In this document: one piece after another, positions 1-9,077 of the stretch
How the letters are laid out: each line of letters opens with the position of its first letter
Position numbering within the stretch: position 1 is the first letter of the stretch
Assembly: GCF_039655875.1 (NCBI RefSeq)
Contig: NZ_JBBYXK010000001.1
Location: 806,001 to 870,000, forward strand
Length of the DNA stretch: 64,000 nucleotides
Direction of reading: 5' to 3'
DNA from: Emcibacter sp. SYSU 3D8
GTDB taxonomy: Bacteria > Pseudomonadota > Alphaproteobacteria > SMXS01
The notes under the pieces: generated by a model
Database searches by the model: none
What the model was told of the DNA's origin: nothing
Seen by the model: the letters and a program-made list of their open reading frames with translations, nothing else
Position numbers and translations under genes: made by a program

Positions 1-939
1 CAGCTTACATCGCGCGACTTCGAGGCCATTGGCGACGAAGCGTTCGTTCCGCCCAGCGAGACCTTCAACTGGGGATTGTTCACCTTTCAGGAGGTGAAGC
101 TGGGAGCAGTGACCGTCGAACTCGGCGCGCGCTTCGAGAACCAGCGCGTCGAGGCGCTCGGCGAACGGCGGACCTTCGACAGTTTGAACGTATCGGGCGG
201 ACTGGCGTGGACGCCGGACGAGGACTGGCTGCTGGGCGTCACGATCAGCCGGTCGAGGCGCGCGCCTACAGCCGAGGAACTATTCGCCGACGGCGCCCAC
301 CTTGCCATCGGCGCCTATGAGATCGGCGACCCGGGCCTTCGGCAGGAGACGGCGGTAAACGTCGAGGCATTCCTGAGAAAGCGCGCCGGCGTGGTGACCG
401 GCTCGATCAGCGGCTTTGTCACCTGGTATGACGACTTCATCACGCAAGCGTTCACCGGCGGGGAAATGGATGGCCTGCCGGTGCTTCTGCGCGGCCAGAC
501 CAACGCACGGTTCGTCGGCCTCGAAGCCGAGGTCGAGGTCAAGGCGGTGCAGACCGACCTGTGGTCGCTGACTTTCGACGCCTCGGCCGACTATGTGCGG
601 GCGACGGACACCATCTCCGGCGGGACACTGCCGAGGATTCCCCCGTTCCGCCTCCAGTTGGGCGCGGAATACCGGCGCGACTGGCTGACCGGCAGGGTCG
701 AGGTGCAGCGGTTGTCGCGTCAGGACCGGGTGGCGGCGTTCGAGGAGGAGACCGAAGGCTACACCATGCTGAACGCCAGCCTCTCGGTACGTCCCTTCAC
801 CGCGCGGCCTGACGTGACCATCATGCTGCGCGGCCGCAACCTGACCAACGCCATAGCCCGCGCCTATACCTCGTTCCTCAAGGAATTCGCACCGCTGCCG
901 GGCCGGGATATCCGGGTATCCCTCCAGGTGGGCTTCTAG
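1..939 (+). CDS. TonB-dependent outer-membrane receptor, C-terminal part (5' end outside window)
   Basis: The frame is open from base 1, so the gene begins upstream. About 312 residues of the beta-barrel are present; the plug domain and TonB box are missing because of the window edge. The stretch APTAEELFADGAH followed by YEIGDPGL and QE is a barrel signature shared with ZnuD-like and other metal or siderophore receptors (family knowledge). Alternating hydrophobic strands run to a terminal Phe, the usual outer-membrane assembly signal. The protein would import a ligand using TonB energy; the substrate cannot be read from this part. Its TAG stop lies in a CTAG that also holds the stop of the convergent neighbour. 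Confidence 0.9.
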   Translation, partial: QLTSRDFEAIGDEAFVPPSETFNWGLFTFQEVKLGAVTVELGARFENQRVEALGERRTFDSLNVSGGLAWTPDEDWLLGVTISRSRRAPTAEELFADGAHLAIGAYEIGDPGLRQETAVNVEAFLRKRAGVVTGSISGFVTWYDDFITQAFTGGEMDGLPVLLRGQTNARFVGLEAEVEVKAVQTDLWSLTFDASADYVRATDTISGGTLPRIPPFRLQLGAEYRRDWLTGRVEVQRLSRQDRVAAFEEETEGYTMLNASLSVRPFTARPDVTIMLRGRNLTNAIARAYTSFLKEFAPLPGRDIRVSLQVGF

Positions 940-2363
940 CGAGCGGCTCCGCCATACTCGAAGGCGCCCACGTCGAGCTTGCCGAGCGCCTTGCGCGGCG
1001 TCATCGGCTTGGGGAAGCCATACTCGTTGGCGGGCATCAGTGAAGTCTTGCCCGCATTGCCGACCTTGACGCCCTGATCGATGGCGTCGGCGTCTTTGGC
1101 CAGATGGTAGTCGTAGCCCGCACGGTCGACGAACTTCTCGCTGGACTCGATCCTGTTGTTCACGTCCTTGGCCGGTCCGTCGGACACGCCGATCCTGCCG
1201 ACCAGCAGATTGTTGGCGACAAACGCCGTGGCGCCGGACCGGTTGAGCACGAAGGTGCCGGCATGGCGGTCGTTCACCATGGTGTTGCTGGTGACATACA
1301 GCCCCAGCGGCTTGCCTTCGCATCCCTCGGCCCCATAGGACACCGCATTGGAATTCTCGGCGTTCGCACCCTTGTGCAGCACATTGCCGATGACGAAGGT
1401 CGCGCCGCAATTGGGCGCCTCGATCAGATAGCTGGCGCCGCCATTCTGGTCGGTGACCTTGTTGTAGAGGATCCAGTTCTCGGCACCGCGCACCTTGATG
1501 TGATGGCCGACGTCGTTGTGATGGAAATAGGAATTCATCACCACAACCCGCCTGGCGGTGCCGATGTAGATACCATGGGCCTGGCCACTGCCGGCATGGA
1601 CGCGATAGGCGAACTCGGAGTTGCGGATTTCCACCACCATGTCCGGCCGGTTGATGGTCAGGATGCCGCTCTGGTTGTGGTGAAAGCTGGAATTGCGCAC
1701 GTCGAGTTTGCCGCCCTCGTAGCGGATGCCCGCGCCATTCAAATCCGGCACCACGGCGCCGGAGAATTCGATGTTGTCGACGCTGACATTGTCGCCGCTC
1801 AGCACCCAGATGCCCTTGTTGTTGGGCGGGCCGACGGTGGCGCGGAAGTGCGGCCTGCCGTGCACGCCGCGCAACGTGACGTCGCTGGCGGCAATCTCGG
1901 CGAAGTCGTTGAGGTAAAGGCCGCCTTCGATCTCGACCACGTCGCCGTTCTGCAGGCTGCCGGCCACATCGCCAAGACGTTCGTAGTCCTTGCCCGGCCC
2001 CACATGAATGATCCGGCCGCTGCCGCCGCCTTCGGCGGTGTCCTTGCCGAAGGCCCCGGTCTTGAAGCTGGACGCACCGGGCAATTCGGGGCCTTTCGCC
2101 TTCGCCAGATCCTCGGGCGACGGCGGCGCCTGCTTGTATTCCGCAGGCCTGGCGGGCGTCGCGGGGGCGGCTGGCGCGGCTGGCGGGGGCGGCGATGCAG
2201 ACTTGCCGCCTTCACCCAGATTTATCGACGCGATGTCATCGTTGTTCACCGGGACCTTGATCTCGACGCCGTTCTTCAGCTTGATGATCACGTCGCCATG
2301 GGCAACCGACGCTGCGGCAAGGCCCGCGGCCAGGATCATGGCCATCCACACCGGCTTGCGCAT
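936..2363 (-). CDS. Exported right-handed parallel beta-helix protein
   Basis: The protein is about 475 residues. A signal peptide (MRKPVWMAMILAAGLAAASVAHG) is followed by a short basic/hydrophobic segment and a Pro/Ala-rich linker at about 60-85. From about 120 there are many Asn-ladder repeats (NSSFHHN, NSEFAY, NSYFHHN, NTMVN) typical of parallel beta-helix carbohydrate-acting or surface proteins. No catalytic residues can be assigned, so binding or polysaccharide lyase/epimerase activity is only a possibility. I chose the Met that begins the signal peptide; an upstream in-frame start adds eight polar residues that would spoil it. It lies 20 bases after lutC on the same strand and may be cotranscribed. 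Its stop overlaps the receptor stop convergently. Confidence 0.8.
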   Translation of the reverse strand: MRKPVWMAMILAAGLAAASVAHGDVIIKLKNGVEIKVPVNNDDIASINLGEGGKSASPPPPAAPAAPATPARPAEYKQAPPSPEDLAKAKGPELPGASSFKTGAFGKDTAEGGGSGRIIHVGPGKDYERLGDVAGSLQNGDVVEIEGGLYLNDFAEIAASDVTLRGVHGRPHFRATVGPPNNKGIWVLSGDNVSVDNIEFSGAVVPDLNGAGIRYEGGKLDVRNSSFHHNQSGILTINRPDMVVEIRNSEFAYRVHAGSGQAHGIYIGTARRVVVMNSYFHHNDVGHHIKVRGAENWILYNKVTDQNGGASYLIEAPNCGATFVIGNVLHKGANAENSNAVSYGAEGCEGKPLGLYVTSNTMVNDRHAGTFVLNRSGATAFVANNLLVGRIGVSDGPAKDVNNRIESSEKFVDRAGYDYHLAKDADAIDQGVKVGNAGKTSLMPANEYGFPKPMTPRKALGKLDVGAFEYGGAAR

Positions 2364-2383
2364 TCTCTCGCCTTTTCCGCTGC

Positions 2384-3031
2384 TCACGTTGGTGTTTCAT
2401 CCGAAATCAGCACATGCACGCGGCGCGGGCCATGCGCACCCCATTCGATGGTCTGCTCGATATCGGCAGTACGGGAGGGCCCGGTGATGAAGCTGACGAG
2501 ACGCGGTGCGATGCCGTTACCCGGCACACCGAGCCGTTTCCAGACATCCTCGTAGGCCTCGACAAGCTGTCCGGCACCGACCAGCACGATCAGCGTCTCG
2601 GCCAGGTAATTGAGCCGGGGATCATGCTCCGGTCCGCTGACGACAACCAGCGTGCCGGTTTCGGCAACGCCCGCGATACATCCGGCCAGCACCGCGCGGC
2701 CGTCAGCGATCGGCAGCGCCTCGTCGATGGCGAGCGCGCCGTCGCTGAAGTCGAGCAGCGGCCTGAGTTCCGGCGCCACGTTGAGCCGCGCCGGAAGGCT
2801 CTGGTCCGCCAGATAGCGGGCCACCGCACCCGGCACGCCGGCAAGCGGGCCGACCCGCTCTAATGTGCCGCGTGCCGCCGCCAGGCGCTCGGCGAACCGG
2901 ACGGATATTTCGGCCGCGTCTGCGGCCGGCGCGACGCGAAATCCGGTTCCCTGCGGCGCCAGTGAGGCGGCATGCCGCGGCACGGCGGCGCGCAGCTTGC
3001 CCAGAATTTCGGCGCGGCTACCGGCGGCCAC
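2384..3031 (-). CDS. lutC: LutC-type LUD-domain protein (lactate utilization)
   Basis: About 215 residues of the LUD/YkgG family, the third component of the LutABC L-lactate oxidation complex. Family features are GCIAGVAETGTLVV and the C-terminal ITGPSRTADIEQTI and GAHGPRRVHVLI. I chose a GTG start because a GGAGGA Shine-Dalgarno sequence sits just upstream, inside the end of lutB, giving a 14-base overlap and translational coupling. Longer frames reading further into lutB lack family similarity at their N terminus. It works with lutB and lutA, which lie directly upstream on the same strand. Confidence 0.9.
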   Translation of the reverse strand: MAAGSRAEILGKLRAAVPRHAASLAPQGTGFRVAPAADAAEISVRFAERLAAARGTLERVGPLAGVPGAVARYLADQSLPARLNVAPELRPLLDFSDGALAIDEALPIADGRAVLAGCIAGVAETGTLVVVSGPEHDPRLNYLAETLIVLVGAGQLVEAYEDVWKRLGVPGNGIAPRLVSFITGPSRTADIEQTIEWGAHGPRRVHVLISDETPT

Positions 3032-4448
3032 CGCGTTTCCTCCATTGATGCTGGAAGCTGTTGCCCGCCGGCGCGTGCATGTCGCGCTCGCCGGTCCAGC
3101 CCGCGCCGGCCAGCGGTAGCCGTCTGATCCAGCCATTGCTGGCGATCAGGCGCAGGAAGCGGGACGCCGTCCACTGCATGGAACGGTAAAGGCGCGGACT
3201 GGCCGCGATCATCGACCAGGCGCGCAGGCCCCATCGCGTGCCGCTCGGGCTCAGGTGGCGCTCGAATTCACGCTCGCGCCAGTGGCGCATCAATTTCGGC
3301 AGCGGGATGCGCACCGGACACACCGCCTCGCAGCGGCCGCAGAAGCTCGACGCGTTCGGCAAATGCCCCGCCTTGTCGATGCCGGCGAGGCTGGGCGTCA
3401 GCACCGCGCCCATGGGCCCCGGATATACCGAGCCATAGGCGTGGCCGCCGATATTCGAGTACACCGGGCAATGATTGAGGCAGGCGCCGCAGCGAATGCA
3501 GCGCAGCATTTCCTCGAACTCGGTGCCCATCATGTCGGAGCGCCCGTTGTCGAGCAGCACCACATGGAAGGACGACGGCCCGGACAGGTCGTCCGTCCGC
3601 TTCGGTCCGGTGAAGAAACTGACATAGGCGGTGATGTCCTGGCCGGTCGCCGAACGCGGCAGCAACCGCAGCATCAGGTGGCAGTCGTCCAGCGTCGGCA
3701 CCAGCTTCTCGATGCCGGTGACGACGATGTGGGTGTCGGGCAGCGAGGCCGTCAGATCCGCATTGCCCTCGTTGGTGACCACCACCGCCGATCCGGTCTC
3801 GGCCACCAGGAAGTTGGCGCCGGTGATGCCCACGTCGGCCTTCACGAAGCGCTGGCGCAGGATCGAGCGGGCCTCGCGCACCATGCCGGAACGCTCCGTC
3901 AGCCGGGTGTGGAAGCCGTGCCTGCCATGGTGTTCGTGAAAGGTGTCGGCCACCTGGTCCTTCGAGAGGTGGATAACCGGCGCGATGATGTGACTGGGTT
4001 TCTCGCCGCGCAGCTGGATGATGTATTCGCCCAGGTCGGTCTCGATCGGCTCGATGCTGTGCTCTTCCAGATACGGATTGAGCTCGATCTCCTCGGTCAC
4101 CATGCTCTTGCTTTTGGTGACCGTGCGCGCACCGGCCGCGCGGCAGATGCCGTGGATGATCGCCCGCGCCTCCCGGGCATCCCGCGCCCAGTGCACCTTG
4201 CCGCCCCGCGCGGTGACGTTGGCCTCGAACTGTTCGAGATAGTCGGCGAGATGGGCGATGGTGTGCGCCTTGACGTCGCGGGCGCGGTCGCGCATGGCCT
4301 CGAAGTCCGGCAGCCGAGCGGCGGCGTTCGCCCGGGCCTCGACGAAGCCGTGCTTGATGTGCTTCAGCGCGTGCTGGAGGGTCGCGTCGTCCAGTGCGGC
4401 CCGTGCCTTCTCGACGAACGCACCGCTTTCAACCTCCACGGCGATCAC
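3018..4448 (-). CDS. lutB: LutB-type iron-sulfur protein of lactate oxidation
   Basis: 476 residues, normal for LutB/YkgF. An N-terminal LUD domain is followed by two 4Fe-4S clusters: CIRCGACLNHCPVY near residue 310 and CGRCEAVCP near 360. A C-terminal region holds the family's DUF3390-like tail. With LutA and LutC it would oxidise L-lactate to pyruvate in the cytoplasm, passing electrons through the clusters. The GTG start overlaps the lutA stop in a GTGA junction. No transport or regulatory gene of the GntR/LutR type is adjacent. Confidence 0.95.
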   Translation of the reverse strand: MIAVEVESGAFVEKARAALDDATLQHALKHIKHGFVEARANAAARLPDFEAMRDRARDVKAHTIAHLADYLEQFEANVTARGGKVHWARDAREARAIIHGICRAAGARTVTKSKSMVTEEIELNPYLEEHSIEPIETDLGEYIIQLRGEKPSHIIAPVIHLSKDQVADTFHEHHGRHGFHTRLTERSGMVREARSILRQRFVKADVGITGANFLVAETGSAVVVTNEGNADLTASLPDTHIVVTGIEKLVPTLDDCHLMLRLLPRSATGQDITAYVSFFTGPKRTDDLSGPSSFHVVLLDNGRSDMMGTEFEEMLRCIRCGACLNHCPVYSNIGGHAYGSVYPGPMGAVLTPSLAGIDKAGHLPNASSFCGRCEAVCPVRIPLPKLMRHWREREFERHLSPSGTRWGLRAWSMIAASPRLYRSMQWTASRFLRLIASNGWIRRLPLAGAGWTGERDMHAPAGNSFQHQWRKRGGRR

Positions 4449-5206
4449 CGTCCATCAGGGCGCTCCAGCATGCCGGCCAACAACTCGGCCACGTGGCAGG
4501 CGCGGATATCCCTGCCTTCGCGGCGCAGCTTGCCTTCGATGTTGAGCAGGCAGCCGACATCTCCCATGGCGACGATGCCGGCGCCGGTCGCGGCAATGTC
4601 GGCGGTCTTGTTCTCGGCCATCCGCCCCGAAATATCCGGATATTTGACGCAGAACGTGCCGCCGAAACCGCAGCACACCTCCGGTTCGGCCAGCTCCAGC
4701 AACTCCAGCGACGGCGACCGTTTCAGAAGCGCCCGCGGCTGATGGCGGATGCCCAGTTCGCGCAGGCCCGAGCATGAATCGTGATACGCGACGCGCACTG
4801 CCGCCGGGGCCGCGTCGGGCGTATAGCCATGCCGCTCCAGGAACACGGTCAGTTCCTCGGTCTTGCCGGCCAGCGCCTGCGCCTTGCCGAACAGCGCGTC
4901 GGCCTCGTCGAACAGTAACGGATAATGCACCTTGATCATGGCCGCGCACGAGCCGGACGGCACGACCACATATTCATAGGGCTCGAGGAGCTCGATGGTG
5001 CGCCGCGCCATGCTGCGCGCGGCGCGGCGGTCACCGCTGTTGTAATTGGGCTGGCCGCAGCAGCTTTGCCCCCGGGGCACGACCACGTCGAACCCTGCGG
5101 CCTCGATTAGCGACGCGCTGGCAAACCCCACCTCCGGCCGCATCAGATCGGCCAGACAGGTAACGAACAGCGCCGCTTCCGGCTTTGTCTGCAACGGCTT
5201 TTTCAC
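4445..5206 (-). CDS. lutA: LutA-type cysteine-rich (CCG) subunit of lactate oxidation
   Basis: 253 residues, the normal size for LutA/YkgE. Two CCG domains are seen: SCCGQPNYNSG near residue 50 and VCCGFGGTFCVKYPDIS near 170, each preceded by the first Cys/SGSC part of the motif. These bind an Fe-S cluster in LutA, GlcF and heterodisulfide reductase relatives. The start is a GTG with no strong ribosome site. Gene order lutA-lutB-lutC with overlaps at both junctions indicates one operon; the SnoaL-like gene 63 bases upstream may be part of it. Confidence 0.93.
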   Translation of the reverse strand: MKKPLQTKPEAALFVTCLADLMRPEVGFASASLIEAAGFDVVVPRGQSCCGQPNYNSGDRRAARSMARRTIELLEPYEYVVVPSGSCAAMIKVHYPLLFDEADALFGKAQALAGKTEELTVFLERHGYTPDAAPAAVRVAYHDSCSGLRELGIRHQPRALLKRSPSLELLELAEPEVCCGFGGTFCVKYPDISGRMAENKTADIAATGAGIVAMGDVGCLLNIEGKLRREGRDIRACHVAELLAGMLERPDGR

Positions 5207-5269
5207 CGACTCATAGTGCCAGACCCTGCCGGCAAGGCAAAGGCGCGATGGGCAGGCAAGGCCGGGCGA

Positions 5270-5830
5270 TCAGACGCTGTCGAACGCGACCGGCCGGGGC
5301 TCGTCGCCGGGCGCCAGCTTTTCCAGCTGATCGAACGGGTTGGTGCCGAAATAGATGTCCTCGCCGATCAGCTTGCCGTCTGGATCGGCGGGCCACACGG
5401 TCAGAAGCTGGGCATTGGAGACATAGCGGGCGGCGGCATCCACCGCGTCGCCGTTCACCTGCGTCACGCCCGCGGCCAGCAGGGCCGAACCGGGATGGGT
5501 GTTGCGCAGCCGGCCTTCGGTCACCACCGCGTTATCATCGACGACGACCTTTTCGACGTTGAATTCGAACAGGTTGCCACCCGACGCGATCAGCATCTCG
5601 TAAAAGCCGCGTACAGCCTGGCGGCCCTTGGGGCCCCGGTCGGGCCCCTGGCCCCAGATGTGATATTGCGGCTCGGCGGTCAGCGTGGCCATCAACAGTT
5701 CGATCTCGCCGCAGATCTCCGTCTTCATATGGTCACGGACCTCCTTCAGCAGCGTCTTGTGCCGCGGATTGGTCTCGGCTTCGTAGGCAGCCTCGACGGC
5801 TGCCCAGGTTCTGGTCGGATCGACTTTCAT
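5270..5830 (-). CDS. SnoaL/NTF2-like fold protein
   Basis: 186 residues with the layout of a SnoaL-like polyketide-cyclase/NTF2 fold: N-terminal helices (about 10-45), a PQYHIWGQGPDRGPKGRQAV segment, then beta strands NVEKVVVDDNAVVTEG and RYVSNAQLLTVW. Proteins of this fold serve as isomerases, dehydratases or ligand-binding proteins, so no reaction can be stated. It is on the same strand just upstream of lutA and may share a promoter with it. The start Met has a GGGATG region upstream. No signal peptide is visible, so it is probably cytoplasmic. Confidence 0.75.
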   Translation of the reverse strand: MKVDPTRTWAAVEAAYEAETNPRHKTLLKEVRDHMKTEICGEIELLMATLTAEPQYHIWGQGPDRGPKGRQAVRGFYEMLIASGGNLFEFNVEKVVVDDNAVVTEGRLRNTHPGSALLAAGVTQVNGDAVDAAARYVSNAQLLTVWPADPDGKLIGEDIYFGTNPFDQLEKLAPGDEPRPVAFDSV

Positions 5831-6065
5831 GCAACATCCCCGTTTCGTGTTCCCCTGCCGCCTATCCTAATGGCCCGGTGCGGCGGAAAACAGCGTGGAA
5901 ACCATGCAGGACAATAAATTAATCAATGCTTATGGATTTGTGATGCGATAGCTTTCATGCCTGTATTCCATTGTCCCCGCCTCTGAGCCTGAGCGGCAGA
6001 GACACTCGATAGCCTCATGAAAACAATGATGCAGGCTCAACTCATCGCTTCCGGGAGAACCGATC

Positions 6066-6590
6066 GTGAATGAAAAGACAACCCGCCCGGCCTGGTTCGC
6101 AAGGCGCGAGATCAGCCCGTTCACGCTGGACGACGACGCGGTCAAGGAGGTGCTCGGCAAGGCCACCCATGCCGTGGTGTCCTGGGTCACCAAGGACTGC
6201 AAGCCGGTTTCGGCGGTGGTGGTCTATGTCCTGATCGACGGGGTTATCACCATCACGTCCACCACCAATCGGGCCAAATACCATGCATGGCGGCGAAACC
6301 CGGCGGCATGTTTCTGCATCTGGGATCCCGACAATATCGGCCGGCAGGTCACGCTCCGGGGCCAGGTGGAAATTGTCCAGAGCGCGGACCTTCTGCGCCG
6401 CTTCACCGAGACGTTCCTGACCCAGCGCAACGACGGCAAGCCGCCTTCGCCCGAGCGCCTCGCCACCGAGATTGGAAAATTCGACGCGCCGGACCGGCAC
6501 ATGATGCAATTGCATGTGGAAAAGGTGCTCACCCACGACCTGACCGCCCTGTTCAAGGCTGAACGGGACGGGACGGACGTCTGGAGCTAG
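6066..6590 (+). CDS. Pyridoxamine 5'-phosphate oxidase-like flavoprotein
   Basis: 174 residues with a split-barrel FMN-binding layout: HAVVSWVTKDCKPVSAVVVYVLIDGVI (strands 1-3), then TTNRAKYHAWRRNPAACFCIWD, which matches the K-x-x-N-L-R-x-N-P region of F420/FMN-dependent PPOX proteins. Members reduce or oxidise small molecules with FMN or F420, or bind haem; the substrate is unknown. The start is GTG with GGGAG placed eight bases upstream; an ATG four bases later is out of frame. Its only neighbour transcribed in the same direction is far away, so it looks monocistronic and ends at a strong hairpin. Confidence 0.8.
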   Translation: MNEKTTRPAWFARREISPFTLDDDAVKEVLGKATHAVVSWVTKDCKPVSAVVVYVLIDGVITITSTTNRAKYHAWRRNPAACFCIWDPDNIGRQVTLRGQVEIVQSADLLRRFTETFLTQRNDGKPPSPERLATEIGKFDAPDRHMMQLHVEKVLTHDLTALFKAERDGTDVWS

Positions 6591-6615
6591 GCGCCCGCCA
6601 CGCCTTTGCGGGCGC
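6591..6615. terminator. GC-rich hairpin between convergent genes
   Basis: GCGCCCGC and GCGGGCGC form a perfect 8-bp stem with a nine-base loop directly after the stop of the PPOX-like gene. The mscS gene ends 37 bases away on the other strand. There is no long T-run, so termination strength is inferred from position and stem only. It could serve both strands. Confidence 0.6.
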
Positions 6616-6651
6616 GGCAGGGCAATGGCGGCAGGTTTCCGGCGGCAGGCC

Positions 6652-7821
6652 CTACGCGGCCTTGCGTCCCGCCTGGTCCGCGTCTGATTTCTCGCCGGGC
6701 GGATTGAAGGCCTCGGGCATGTCGAACGGCACTTTTTCCAGATACAGCGACTGACTGGGAAAGGCGAAACCGGTACCGGCCTCCTCGACGACGTGCTTCA
6801 CCTTGTAGGCCAGCTCTTCCTTGATCTTGAGCCACTCGCCCCAGCTCGTCGTCTTGGTGAAGCAATACAGCATGATATCGATGCTTGAATCGTTGAAGCT
6901 GTCGACATTCACGAAGGTCGACACCTCGTCACTGCCGGCGAAGTCCTCGCTGGCGGCCAGGTAGGTTTCGATCTCGCTGCATATCTGGCGCAGCTGATCC
7001 ACCGTCGTCCCGTATTCCACGCCGATCTTCCAGTAGATCCGGCGATGGGTCATCCGGGTGAAGTTCGTCACGGCATTGTCCGAGAGCTTGGCGTTCGGCA
7101 CGAACACCGGCGCCTTGTCGAAACGCCGGATGAAGGTCGAGCGGAAGCCGATGGACTCCACCGTTCCCTCGACAACGCCGTCGACCTGGATCCACTCGCC
7201 GGGCGCGAAACGCTTTTCAACGAGGATCAGGACCCCGGCGATCAGGTTCTTGAACAGGTCCTGTGCACCCAGCGCCACCGCGACGCCGAACAGTCCCAGG
7301 CCCGCCAGCAGCGGCCCCACCTCGATGCCCCACATCTGCAGGATCACCGCACCGCCCAGGAAAGCGATGATGCCCTTCACGGCCTTGACCAGCCAGGAGA
7401 GGGTCGCCTCGCCCAGCATGCCCGCCAGTTTCTCGAATATCTGGCTCAACGGCGTGATCAGCCGAAAGAAGGCCCAGAAGATGCAGAACGCGACCATGGA
7501 TCGGACGAGTTGCAGCACGACGTCCCAATATTCGGGCGCCAACTCGAGCATCCGGAACGCGAGATAGATACCCAGGATTACCGGCACGAGCCTGACCGGC
7601 GGCGCGATCGCGTCGACCATCAGGTCATCGAATGTCCCGCTTGTGCGCTTGGCCAGCATTCGCAGATTGCCGATGACGATGCGGGCGAACAGGTGCCGGA
7701 AGACAAGCGCCAACGTAATGATGCCTACGGAGATAACCAGCTGGCCGATCGTGGCGCCCAGCAGTCCCCGGTTCCAAACATCCTGGACGATGATCCAGAA
7801 CTCCCAGAAGGGCTCCATCAT
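6652..7821 (-). CDS. MscS-family mechanosensitive channel
   Basis: About 389 residues. Four or five membrane segments occupy residues 10-190. The pore-lining and beta-domain region follows (GLGLFGVAVALGAQDLFKNLIAGVLILVEKRFAPGEWI, then VEGTVESIGFRSTFIRRFDKAPVFVPN), the classical MscS signature. Such channels open on hypo-osmotic shock and release solutes from the cytoplasm. The first ATG of ATGATGG overlaps the stop of the upstream MFS gene and AAGGAA precedes it; the second ATG has better spacing. Its place as the last gene after ectABCD and two transporters suggests paired control of ectoine accumulation and release. Confidence 0.93.
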   Translation of the reverse strand: MMEPFWEFWIIVQDVWNRGLLGATIGQLVISVGIITLALVFRHLFARIVIGNLRMLAKRTSGTFDDLMVDAIAPPVRLVPVILGIYLAFRMLELAPEYWDVVLQLVRSMVAFCIFWAFFRLITPLSQIFEKLAGMLGEATLSWLVKAVKGIIAFLGGAVILQMWGIEVGPLLAGLGLFGVAVALGAQDLFKNLIAGVLILVEKRFAPGEWIQVDGVVEGTVESIGFRSTFIRRFDKAPVFVPNAKLSDNAVTNFTRMTHRRIYWKIGVEYGTTVDQLRQICSEIETYLAASEDFAGSDEVSTFVNVDSFNDSSIDIMLYCFTKTTSWGEWLKIKEELAYKVKHVVEEAGTGFAFPSQSLYLEKVPFDMPEAFNPPGEKSDADQAGRKAA

Positions 7822-9077
7822 GTTTCCTTTCTGTCCGGTGCCGGATCGTCGTCCCCGTCCGGAGCGAACGGGTCGAGCGACGCCGGCATTGGCGTTGTTC
7901 GAGGCAGTATCTGATAGTGCTGCTGCAGTTCGCCGGGCACGGGCATGTTGGCAGCCTGGCGCCACAGGGCGAAAGCCAGCGCGCCGATGGCACAGCACGC
8001 GATAAAGACATAGAGGCCGGGCGGCCCCATCGCCGACATGGCGGCCGCGCCCGCCATCGGGCCGGCGACGGCGCCGACTGAATAAGCGAGCACCAGTCCG
8101 CCACTTGCGCCGACACGGTCTGCCGGCGACAAACGGTCATTGGTATGGGCGACGCAAAGCGGGTAAAGCGCGAAGGTCAGGCCTCCGAACAACCCGCCCA
8201 GCACCAGCAATGCCGTTCCGGGCGCGCCGGTGAGCGAGATCAGCCCGCTCGCCAGCACGGCCGCGGCAAAGGTAGAAACGATCACCCGACGCCGATCGAA
8301 CACGTCGGATAGCCAGCCGATCGGCCACTGGAGCACGACGCCGCCCAGGATGACCACGCTCATGAACAGCGCCGCCCCGGACAGGTCCATGCCGAGCCTG
8401 CGTACATGCACCGCACCCAACGCATAAAAGGCGCCCAGCATCATGCCGGTCGCCGCCGCGCCGATGATGCCCAGCGGCGAGCTTTCATAAAGCTTGCGGA
8501 TACTCATGGCCGGCGCTTCATCGAGCACCGGCGCATTCCTGCGGGTCAGCGCAATGGGCAGCACCGCCAGCGACAGCAGGATCCCGGCAACCAGGAACGG
8601 CATGGACGGCTTATCGCTGCTGAGCGTCAGCAGGAACTGGCCGACCGCCTGGCCCGAATAAAGCACCGTCATATAGACGGCCAGCACGCCGCCACGCGTT
8701 TCGGGCCCGGATTTGTCGTTCAGCCAGCTCTCGAGGCAGACAAAGACGCCCGCCATGCAGAAACCATCGACGAACCGGAGGGCGCCCCAGAGCATGATGT
8801 CCTGATGCACGGCATAGGTCAGGGTGCTTGCCGAAAAAAGCGAGACGAACGCGGTGAAGGCACGGATGTGGCCGACCCGCTGGATCAGCGGCGTCACCTT
8901 CAGCGCACCGACTGTCAGCCCGGCGAAATATGCGGTCGCGACCGGTCCGATGAACAGCGGTGACGTCCCCGCCGCTTCCAGCTGGAGGCTGATCAGCGTC
9001 GCCATGAAGCCGCTTCCCGCCATCAGCATGAAGACGGCGAGCAGCAGGCTGCGCACAGACAGGATCGCTGTCAGCAT
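7818..9077 (-). CDS. MFS transporter (YcaD-like) in the ectoine gene cluster
   Basis: 419 residues with 12 predicted membrane segments. The loop between helices 2 and 3 carries RVGHIRAFTAF, and the later DVFDRRRVIV matches the MFS cytoplasmic loop signature. The C-terminal about 35 residues are acidic and polar. Family members export or import small solutes; no substrate can be read. The start shares one base with the stop of the MHS transporter (TGATG) and the stop overlaps the mscS start, so translation is probably coupled. Operon context suggests a role in osmolyte traffic, an inference only. Confidence 0.88.
   Translation of the reverse strand: MLTAILSVRSLLLAVFMLMAGSGFMATLISLQLEAAGTSPLFIGPVATAYFAGLTVGALKVTPLIQRVGHIRAFTAFVSLFSASTLTYAVHQDIMLWGALRFVDGFCMAGVFVCLESWLNDKSGPETRGGVLAVYMTVLYSGQAVGQFLLTLSSDKPSMPFLVAGILLSLAVLPIALTRRNAPVLDEAPAMSIRKLYESSPLGIIGAAATGMMLGAFYALGAVHVRRLGMDLSGAALFMSVVILGGVVLQWPIGWLSDVFDRRRVIVSTFAAAVLASGLISLTGAPGTALLVLGGLFGGLTFALYPLCVAHTNDRLSPADRVGASGGLVLAYSVGAVAGPMAGAAAMSAMGPPGLYVFIACCAIGALAFALWRQAANMPVPGELQQHYQILPRTTPMPASLDPFAPDGDDDPAPDRKET

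Noticed and set aside
3255-4742. A long plus-strand open frame across lutB and lutA
   Set aside because: It mirrors the codon positions of the lut genes and has no domain or ribosome site.
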